Shown here one piece after another: positions 57,676 to 64,000 of a stretch of DNA of 64,000 nt. Made by a program: the position numbers and the translations under genes. The notes beneath the pieces are model-generated. The model was not told where the DNA came from. It saw nothing but the letters and a program-made list of their open reading frames with translations, and did no database searches. Within the stretch, counting starts at the first letter, position 1. Each line of letters opens with the position of its first letter. The stretch comes from Bartonella florencae (lineage in GTDB: Bacteria > Pseudomonadota > Alphaproteobacteria > Rhizobiales > Rhizobiaceae): positions 92,764-156,763 of the forward strand of contig NZ_HE997455.1 in the NCBI RefSeq assembly GCF_000312525.1, read 5' to 3'.

Positions 57676-58604
57676 ATGGCAAAACACATGGAAAAAAAAT
57701 TTAGAGTTGCTGCACTTTATTGCTTCGCAGATTTGAAGCATTATCGTCAATTACAAAAGCCTTTGCAGGATTTATGTCAAGCAAAGAATATTAAAGGTAC
57801 CTTGCTCTTAGCACAAGAGGGCATTAATGGGACTGTTGCGGGATCTTGTGCTGCAATTGAGGCATTGATAGATTTTATTACAGCTGAACCAGCATTTGAA
57901 ACGCCAGAGATTAAGTATTCATGGGCTTCAAAAATGCCTTTTCATCGTATGAAAGTGCGGTTGAAAAAAGAGATTGTAACAATGGGCGTTGAAGATGTCG
58001 ATCCGTTAAAGGTGGTTGGGACTTATGTGGATCCGCAAGATTGGAATGCTCTTATTCAAGATGAAGAAACAATTCTTATTGATACACGTAATGATTATGA
58101 ATATGCTATTGGGAGCTTTCAGGGAGCCATTGATCCGCATATTAAAACATTTCGTGAATTTCCGGAATGGGTGCGCGAGCATGAAGCTGATTTGAAGAAA
58201 AAAAGAAAATTGCTATGTTTTGTACAGGCGGTATTCGCTGTGAAAAATCAACAGCTTATGTTCGTGAATTGGGCTATGAACAGGTTTATCATTTAAAAGG
58301 TGGAATTCTGAAATATTTGGAAACGATTCCAAAAGAAGAAAGCTTATGGTGGGGCGAGTGTTTTGTTTTTGATGAGCGTGTTTCTGTAAAACATGGTCTT
58401 GAAGAATGTGGGCGCGAGTTATGTCGCGCATGTCGTTCTCCTCTTAATGCTGAAAGCAAATTATCATCGCATTATGAAGAAGGTGTTTCCTGTGATGCTT
58501 GTTATGATACGCGTAGTGACGCGGATAGGCAGCGTTTTCGTGAACGCCATAGGCAATTCCAATTAGCAAAATTGCGTGCGATTGATTCCTATCAGGAGTC
58601 TTAG
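57676..58604 (+). pseudogene. trhO: tRNA uridine(34) hydroxylase TrhO (rhodanese-like), frameshifted
   Basis: Two overlapping frames together make a complete TrhO/YceA protein of about 309 residues. The first (57676-58204) has '[20 protein letters not shown]'-like text ([19 protein letters not shown]), [16 protein letters not shown] and the rhodanese segment [16 protein letters not shown]. After the A7 tract at 58198-58204 it goes off-frame (KLLCFVQAV). The second frame picks up with [18 protein letters not shown] (active-site cysteine) and ends with the Cys-rich tail CRACRSPL...CDACYDTR. One extra A in the tract restores the protein. The family hydroxylates U34 of tRNAs on the way to 5-oxyacetyl uridine. 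As read, the catalytic cysteine would be lost. The ATG at 57676 is the best of several starts; none has a strong ribosome site. Confidence 0.85.
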
Positions 58605-59279
58605 AGGCATTGTGTTTTGGGGCTTGGAATTTTCGTTTTTTCTTTTGTTAAAAGAAAAGATATTTTCAATGTCTGTCGGGAGATCTTTTAGAAGACAGCG
58701 TGTTATCTTATTTTTTTTGCTATGAAAATTTAACTTATTGATTAAAAATTCAATCATAATTGCGTCTTGAAATGAGGCATCTTTAATCTTCTAATATTTG
58801 GTTTATTTCAACATTTATAATTTTGAATTAGTAAAAACAATTCAATGATAGTCTTATGAAGCTAAATGGAACATAGCGGCATGTTGCTTGAAAGCCAATT
58901 TTAGCATGAATGAAATATTCGCTTTAAGCTTTTTAAATAAAAGAGAAGCCTTAATATCGGGGGAGATAAATGTAACGATAGATTTTTATGATTTTATAAA
59001 TATAAATGTTATGATGTCTCATGGTCTTATTGTTATAGTTTCTAGGTGAGATCTGGAAATGAGATTAGGACACACAAGAAAAGAGATTCTCTTAGAAAAA
59101 ATTATGCATAAATAGCAGAATGGTGAGGGGCTTTGTGAAATTCTAACCTATTTAAAGGAGACAAGTTACCTTATCTTATAGAAAGAGATGTTGCTTTTTT
59201 GCATCATATTTTCTTTAAAAATTAAAAAATGTTTAAAATAAAAAAAATGATTGAAATAAATAAAGATTCATTTTATATG
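58605..59279. other. Intergenic region before the speF-type leader
   Basis: No gene supported on either strand. It should contain the promoter for the decarboxylase leader RNA. Composition is very AT-rich and nothing distinctive was seen. Confidence 0.4.
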
Positions 59280-59540
59280 AGCTCTTGCCCAAAGTCGCAC
59301 GTGCCTGTGGGTGTCCGCCGGTTCTCAAATGGTGAGATTAACCGGTACGGTACTTGGAACTAACCGCTCCAGTCATTCTTACGGCCAACCGAAGAGTGAG
59401 GACATCTTGAAGCAACGACGGTGCGGGCCTTTCTGGTGTCTTCCAGCTGTCCAAATGCTGGGATAACTATAGAGGCACACCTCATTGCCTTCAGTGCGGA
59501 AGTGGTTTTCTCAACTCCAATCAAAAAGGCGATAAAATAG
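59280..59540 (+). ncRNA. speF-type leader RNA (alphaproteobacterial)
   Basis: A GC-richer, highly structured block starting GCTCTTGCCCAAAGTCGCAC lies 170-430 bases upstream of the decarboxylase start. A clear hairpin is formed by CCGGTTCTCA and TGAGATTAACCGG (about 59319-59353), with further pairing through the region to about 59540. The speF motif is known as a conserved RNA in front of ornithine decarboxylase genes in Rhizobiales, and gene order, size and opening sequence fit. It is presumed to sense polyamine or precursor levels, but the mechanism is not known to me. Boundaries are approximate. Confidence 0.75.
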
Positions 59541-59712
59541 GACGACGTAGTTTATGCGGTGTTCTCTGGCTGTATGCAATATTGGTTTCTCGTTGATTAT
59601 TAAAGTCATCAGAGTGCTAAGGGAAATTGCATATGTTTTGTCCTTTGGTTATTGGCGGCTCTGTGCTGTCCAAGCATAGAGTAGGGATTCTATTCCCTGA
59701 GGAGAATTGGTG

Positions 59713-60846
59713 ATGGCGACGCAACGTATTCGCGATTTTCTTGCAACACATCGTTCTGAAGGTCCATGTTTGGTGGTTGACCTTGATGTTGTCCGTGAAA
59801 ATTATTTAAATTTTGAAAAAGCTCTTCCTTACTCTCGTATTTTCTACGCAATAAAGGCAAATCCAGCTCCTGAGATTTTGCGTTTGCTTACTTCTTTAGG
59901 TTCTTCTTTTGATGCGGCTTCTGTTGCAGAAATTGAAATGGCTTTAAAAGCTGGCGCAACGTGTGATCGTATTTCTTTTGGAAACACAATTAAAAAAGAG
60001 CGTGATATTGCGCGTGCATATGCGCTTGGTATTTCACTTTATGCAGTTGATTGTATTGAAGAAGTTGAAAAAATAGCGCGTGTTGCCCCAGGAGCTCGCG
60101 TCTTTTGCCGCGTTCTTACCGATGGAAAAGGCGCAGAGTGGCCATTGTCCCGTAAGTTTGGTTGTGTTCCTTCTATGGCGGTTGATGTATTACGTCAAGC
60201 GCATCAATTAGGTTTGCAGGCCTATGGTGTTTCTTTTCATGTAGGGTCTCAACAGACCGATCTTCATGCCTGGGATCGCGCTTTGTCAGATGTGGCTGTG
60301 GTTTTTAAGCATTTGGATCAAGAAGGAATTTCGTTGAAATTGGTTAATATGGGCGGTGGCTTTCCAACGCGTTATTTGAAAGATGTTCCTACAGAACAAG
60401 CTTATGGGACGGCTGTTTTTGATTCGTTAAAAAAATATTTTGGTAATCGTATTCCTGAAACAATCATTGAACCAGGACGTGGGATGGTTGGCAATGCTGG
60501 TGTTATTCGCACAGAAGTTGTACTGATATCTAAAAAAGCAGATAATGATAATGTCCGATGGGTTTATCTTGATGTGGGAAAATTTAATGGTCTTGCAGAG
60601 ACTATGGATGAAGCAATTCGCTATCCTATTGAAACTCCCCATGATGATAAGGCTATGGAGCCTTGCATTTTAGCGGGGCCGACTTGTGATTCAGCAGATG
60701 TTCTCTATGAAAAAACACCCTATCTACTCCCTTTATCTTTGACAGTGGGCGATGAATTATTAATTCATGGAACGGGTGCTTATACAGCGACTTACGCATC
60801 TGTTGCTTTTAATGGTTTTGAACCTTTGCGATCCTATGTGATTTAG
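59713..60846 (+). CDS. Ornithine/lysine decarboxylase (PLP fold III)
   Basis: This 377-residue decarboxylase makes putrescine (or cadaverine). The PLP lysine is in RIFYAIKANPAPEILRLL (about 42-59). Also visible are FHVGSQQTD, the phosphate-binding NMGGGFP, the EPGRGMVGNAG segment, and the substrate-site cysteine in AGPTCDSADVLYEKTPYLLP. The C-terminus GTGAYTATYASVAFNGFEPL is characteristic. The start is the ATG at 59713 with AGGAG eight bases upstream; GTG at 59710 and TTG at 59707 are alternatives in the same frame. The gene follows the speF-type leader and is followed after 59 bases by a GNAT gene, the usual alphaproteobacterial arrangement. Confidence 0.92.
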   Translation: MATQRIRDFLATHRSEGPCLVVDLDVVRENYLNFEKALPYSRIFYAIKANPAPEILRLLTSLGSSFDAASVAEIEMALKAGATCDRISFGNTIKKERDIARAYALGISLYAVDCIEEVEKIARVAPGARVFCRVLTDGKGAEWPLSRKFGCVPSMAVDVLRQAHQLGLQAYGVSFHVGSQQTDLHAWDRALSDVAVVFKHLDQEGISLKLVNMGGGFPTRYLKDVPTEQAYGTAVFDSLKKYFGNRIPETIIEPGRGMVGNAGVIRTEVVLISKKADNDNVRWVYLDVGKFNGLAETMDEAIRYPIETPHDDKAMEPCILAGPTCDSADVLYEKTPYLLPLSLTVGDELLIHGTGAYTATYASVAFNGFEPLRSYVI

Positions 60847-60905
60847 ATCTTTCTTTATCATGACAAAGGGTATAGTGGGATAGAGTGTTGGGGTGTGTGG
60901 CAAAC

Positions 60906-61490
60906 ATGAATATGATCGATTTTCAAACAAAAAATGGAGCAGTTTTTACACTTGCGTGTGAGCAAGAAGCTGATAGACCATCCCGTGAACGTTTGCTTGA
61001 TTTAGCATTGGGAAGAGGACGCAAGCGTAAGTCATCAGAAGCTTTACGTCGTGGTCGATCGGCTGCATCTGGGTTGTCCTTTATCGTCAAAAATGCACTC
61101 GGGGAGCTTGTGGGTAGTGTACGTCTTTGGCATGTTTGCTTTAGTAAAGGGCAAAATGGCACACAGCATGCTTTGCTGTTGGGGCCTCTTGCAGTTTCGG
61201 AAGAATGCTCCGGTCTCGGGATAGGGTCGTCTCTTATGCAACATGCAATTCAAACAGCAAGAAAACAAGGCTATGGTGCCATTTTACTGGTGGGTGATTG
61301 TGCTTTTTATCAGCGGTTTGGTTTTTCAAATCTTTTAACAAAAAATTTGTCAATGCCTGGCCCCTATGAAAAACACCGTTTTCAAGCGTTGGAATTGATA
61401 CCAGAATATCTTTCTGCATGTCATGGCACGCTGATTCCTAGTGGAGAAGGAGAAAATTTAAGTCGTGTTCCGCATCATAAAGTTGCGTAA
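60906..61490 (+). CDS. GNAT-family N-acetyltransferase
   Basis: This protein has 194 residues. The acetyl-CoA binding segment is LGPLAVSEECSGLGIGSSLM (about 94-113), followed by 'GYGAILLVGDCAFYQRFGFS', typical of the YhbS-like GNAT group. A basic stretch LALGRGRKRKSSEALRRGRS (about 31-50) is the family's common N-terminal loop. It lies 59 bases after the decarboxylase gene and is probably cotranscribed, so a polyamine-related substrate is conceivable but unproven. The ATG at 60906 is preferred to an upstream TTG. Confidence 0.85.
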   Translation: MNMIDFQTKNGAVFTLACEQEADRPSRERLLDLALGRGRKRKSSEALRRGRSAASGLSFIVKNALGELVGSVRLWHVCFSKGQNGTQHALLLGPLAVSEECSGLGIGSSLMQHAIQTARKQGYGAILLVGDCAFYQRFGFSNLLTKNLSMPGPYEKHRFQALELIPEYLSACHGTLIPSGEGENLSRVPHHKVA

Positions 61491-61776
61491 AGGCTTTCTT
61501 CATTTTCAACAATTTTGCATTGGGGGCAAAATTTTGTAAATTGTGCTGCTAAAGGGACGAACATCTTTTCTGGTGATGAATGTCGCTACAATAAAAGCGT
61601 TCAATTAAATTTATGTTTTTCGAATTTTGACAGTAGAAATGATGCTCTTTCAAAGGGTGCATTTAAGCACATCCTTTGATTAAAGGAGATTTTGCTGTGT
61701 TTAATGGTTTTGCATTCAGTCATGCGTGGATAAGGGGGGCAAGTGTTGATTATTCATACACCGATTGATTCTCTTG

Positions 61777-61989
61777 TTATGTTTTGTAAGATGAACATTT
61801 TGAGGATTTGTGTGAGGGTTTGAGTTTTTGTTGAAAGAGCCATAGGGGGAGACAAAAGCTTTGTTTATGATGATCTAAAATTGTAAAATCTTTTTCTTTG
61901 TAAAAAATAATTCTTGAAGAGATATACCTTCTCACTTTAACAAGATTTTTGTTAAGAATCATAATTCCATTCTCATATGGCATCTTCAT
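61777..61989 (-). CDS. Possible small protein downstream of emrB
   Basis: A 70-residue frame MKMPYENGIMILNKNLVKVR ... is listed because AAAGGAGAGG stands immediately before its ATG, an unusually good ribosome site for this window. It lies 73 bases after the emrB stop on the same strand. The product is basic, with no recognised domain or membrane segment. Could be spurious. Confidence 0.3.
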   Translation of the reverse strand: MKMPYENGIMILNKNLVKVRRYISSRIIFYKEKDFTILDHHKQSFCLPLWLFQQKLKPSHKSSKCSSYKT

Positions 61990-62062
61990 GCCTCTCCTTT
62001 AATTAAGAGGGAAGTGATGGATGAAAGATAAAGGATATTCCTTAGCTTTCATGAGGTAAAAC

Positions 62063-63634
62063 TCAGTGACCTGAGGGAGTGTCAGTGAGCGGTGGTGTTT
62101 TTCTGAGAAAAATGGTCATCAATGCTAAAACACTAAAGATGATGGTTAAGATAAAGAAAATGTCACTAAAAGCCATAATCATTGCTTGTATGCGTACCAT
62201 ACCAAATAGTTGAGAAAGAGCAAGCCTATACGAATCAAAGGTTTCTGTTTTGAAGAATAAAGTAAGCTTTGAAAGTATTTCAGTTGCTTGTCTATTTGCG
62301 TGATTGAGCGTTTCGGCTATTCGCGTATAATGCAAGTCTGTGCGTTTTGTTATGAGGGTGCTGATAATAGCAAGCCCTACAGCCCCACCAAGATTGCGTG
62401 TGAGATTAAAAAGTCCAGAAGCGTTTTGCATTTTCTCTGGCGGGAGTAATCCGAGAGCAATGTTATTAACAGGTACCATACATAACATCACAGAAGCACC
62501 ACGGAAAACTTGCGGCCAAAAGAGTTGCCAAAAATCCCAGTTATCTGTGATAGAGCTTGCCATCCAAGTTCCTATTGCAAAGCCCAAAAGTCCTATCGCC
62601 ATCATCAAACGTGCATCCATTCGTGCGGAAAGATATCCGGCAAAAGGTGCCGTTAATAACATAACAAACCCTGAAAGAAACAATGTTTCTCCAATCATGA
62701 GGGCATCATAATGGCGAATTTGGCTCAAATAGACAGGATAAAGATATGTGAGCCCATAAAGACCTATTCCCAGAGCAAAGGAAAAAATGGATGCGGCTGA
62801 AAAATTAAAATTAGAAAAAGCAGTAAGGTCAACAATGGGGTTTTTTGCCGTAAAAGCACGCCAGAAGAAGAGGCCGCCAGACAAGATCATGATAATGAAT
62901 AAATCCCGAATCAGCCGATCATTCAGCCAATCATGACGTGCACCCTCTTCTAGTACATACTCTAAAGTTCCCAAGAAAGTCCCCATAGAAATAAGGCCTA
63001 ACCAGTCAAACTTTTTCATTAAGGAGTGGTCCGCTTTATCAAAATCAATCAATTTCCAAGCGAGAATAGAGATAATAATCCCGCAGGGTACATTGATGAG
63101 AAAAAGCCAGTGCCACGATAAGAGATGACAAATATAGCCTCCCACTGTTGGACCAATGGTAGGCGCTAATGTTGCGACTAGTCCAACGATAGGGGTCACA
63201 ATTGGGCGTTTGGAAGGAGGAAAAAGGACATAGGAAGCGACAAAAACGCTAGGGATAATCCCACCACCAATAAAACCTTGCAGCGCTCGATACACAATCA
63301 TCTCATTAATAGATGTTGCTGTTGCACAAAGGACAGAGGTAATTGTAAATCCGATAGCTGATAGAGTAAAGAAAACACGTGTTGAAAGAAAACGCCCTAA
63401 AAATCCTGAAAGTGGTAACATGATAACTTCCGCGATGAGATAGGAAGTTTGCACCCAAGAAATTTCTTCAGAGCTTGCTGCAAGACCTGCCTGAATTTCA
63501 GCTAAAGAAGAAGCAACGATTTGGATATCCAAAATAGCCATGAACATGCCAAAAGACATAGCCATAAAAACCACAATTTTGCGGGGTTCTACGCGTTCTT
63601 GAAAATGTGAAGATTCTGGCATGGAAGCTATCAT
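62063..63634 (-). CDS. emrB: DHA2-family MFS drug efflux protein (EmrB-like)
   Basis: This 523-residue protein has fourteen predicted membrane segments. Motifs include the DHA2 opening FMAILDIQIVASSLAEIQAG and WVQTSYLIAEVIMLPLSGFL, and the antiporter motif C-like GPTVGGYICHLLSWHWLFLI. It works with the EmrA/HlyD-type adaptor encoded just upstream to push drugs or fatty acids through an outer-membrane channel. The ATG at 63634 (MIASMPE) is the first methionine codon. A TTG at 63661 overlapping the adaptor stop is an alternative that would couple translation. No outer-membrane TolC gene is seen here. Confidence 0.9.
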   Translation of the reverse strand: MIASMPESSHFQERVEPRKIVVFMAMSFGMFMAILDIQIVASSLAEIQAGLAASSEEISWVQTSYLIAEVIMLPLSGFLGRFLSTRVFFTLSAIGFTITSVLCATATSINEMIVYRALQGFIGGGIIPSVFVASYVLFPPSKRPIVTPIVGLVATLAPTIGPTVGGYICHLLSWHWLFLINVPCGIIISILAWKLIDFDKADHSLMKKFDWLGLISMGTFLGTLEYVLEEGARHDWLNDRLIRDLFIIMILSGGLFFWRAFTAKNPIVDLTAFSNFNFSAASIFSFALGIGLYGLTYLYPVYLSQIRHYDALMIGETLFLSGFVMLLTAPFAGYLSARMDARLMMAIGLLGFAIGTWMASSITDNWDFWQLFWPQVFRGASVMLCMVPVNNIALGLLPPEKMQNASGLFNLTRNLGGAVGLAIISTLITKRTDLHYTRIAETLNHANRQATEILSKLTLFFKTETFDSYRLALSQLFGMVRIQAMIMAFSDIFFILTIIFSVLALMTIFLRKTPPLTDTPSGH

Positions 63635-63657
63635 AGTAAGATCATTTGTTTTGGTTA

Positions 63658-64000
63658 TCAAAGATTTTCATCTTTTGGCTTTGTACGTGTATCGATTTCT
63701 ACTGAAACACTCATTCCTGCTCGGATATGACCGGTCTTTAAGATTTCTTCTGGAATAGAGATACGTACTGGAATGCGTTGGACAATCTTAGTGAAGTTGC
63801 CGGTAGCATTTTGTGGAGGCAGGAGAGAAAAAATAGCGCCTGTTGCGGGTGAAATAGAAAGAACTGTTCCCGTAAAAACATCCTTTTTAAAGGCATCGAC
63901 AGTAATATAAGCCTTTTGTCCCGCATGAATATTTTGCAACTGTGTTTCTTTATAGTTTGCTTCAATATAAAGCGCATGGATGGGGACTAACGCTGCAAGA
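63658..64000 (-). CDS. emrA: EmrA/HlyD-family membrane-fusion protein, C-terminal part
   Basis: The minus-strand frame is open from the right edge: AALVPIHALYIEANYKETQL then HAGQKAYITVDAF, 'GTVLSISPATGAIFSLLPPQNATGNF' region, and 'RIPVRISIPEE', ending KPKDENL. This is the beta-barrel end of EmrA-type periplasmic adaptors ('ALYVEANFKETQL' is a family hallmark). The N-terminal membrane anchor and hairpin lie outside the window. The stop at 63658 immediately precedes emrB, so the two form an operon. Confidence 0.9.
   Translation of the reverse strand, partial: LAALVPIHALYIEANYKETQLQNIHAGQKAYITVDAFKKDVFTGTVLSISPATGAIFSLLPPQNATGNFTKIVQRIPVRISIPEEILKTGHIRAGMSVSVEIDTRTKPKDENL

Overview
The window looks like a Bartonella chromosome segment (Alphaproteobacteria, Rhizobiales). 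It is AT-rich and gene-sparse, with long non-coding or decayed stretches. The evidence is a run of Bartonella-style autotransporter adhesin genes with a shared leader, a candidate Brt-type RNA in front of an XRE regulator, and alphaproteobacterial RNA leaders (a speF-type leader and a tandem glycine riboswitch). I cannot fix the species from sequence alone.

Region 1 (1-30 kb) is a surface-protein locus. A minus-strand autotransporter runs off the left edge. Next come a fragment of a tail gene from a P2-like phage, a tRNA-Gln(CTG), and a four-gene ferric-siderophore-type ABC operon on the minus strand. Five large plus-strand paralogous autotransporters follow, starting at 6899, 13412, 17661, 22495 and 25343. 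Among them lie an obvious dead copy (20505-22300) and a smaller barrel scrap (about 29945-30043). The paralogs share a leader, a paired-cysteine N-terminal motif, the end of the passenger and the barrel. They differ in low-complexity linkers built from in-frame repeats. The 1944-residue protein at 6899 appears to carry two complete passengers in front of one barrel.

Region 2 (30-46 kb) holds a minus-strand creatininase-like / CobW GTPase / WD40 operon, 1.75 kb of very AT-rich sequence, and a short ORF that begins with the autotransporter leader but has no passenger. It continues with an SAF-domain dehydrogenase, a MaoC-like hydratase, the metQNI methionine importer, an SH3-domain exported protein, asd, an XRE regulator with a one-base frameshift behind a structured leader, and an MFS exporter.

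Region 3 (46-64 kb) is mainly housekeeping: Trm112-like and LON-domain proteins, a tandem glycine riboswitch with gcvTHP, a VOC protein, an antitoxin whose ParE-like partner is dead, alr, fpr, eda, trhO (frameshifted), a speF-type leader with an ornithine/lysine decarboxylase, a GNAT acetyltransferase and an EmrAB-type efflux pair cut by the right edge.

Functionally, iron uptake and the surface adhesins share a divergent promoter region. Glycine and polyamine metabolism are each headed by an RNA leader. Three genes (41030, 43217 and 57676) look broken by loss of one A in an A-run, which may reflect real decay, slippage-prone tracts or assembly error.
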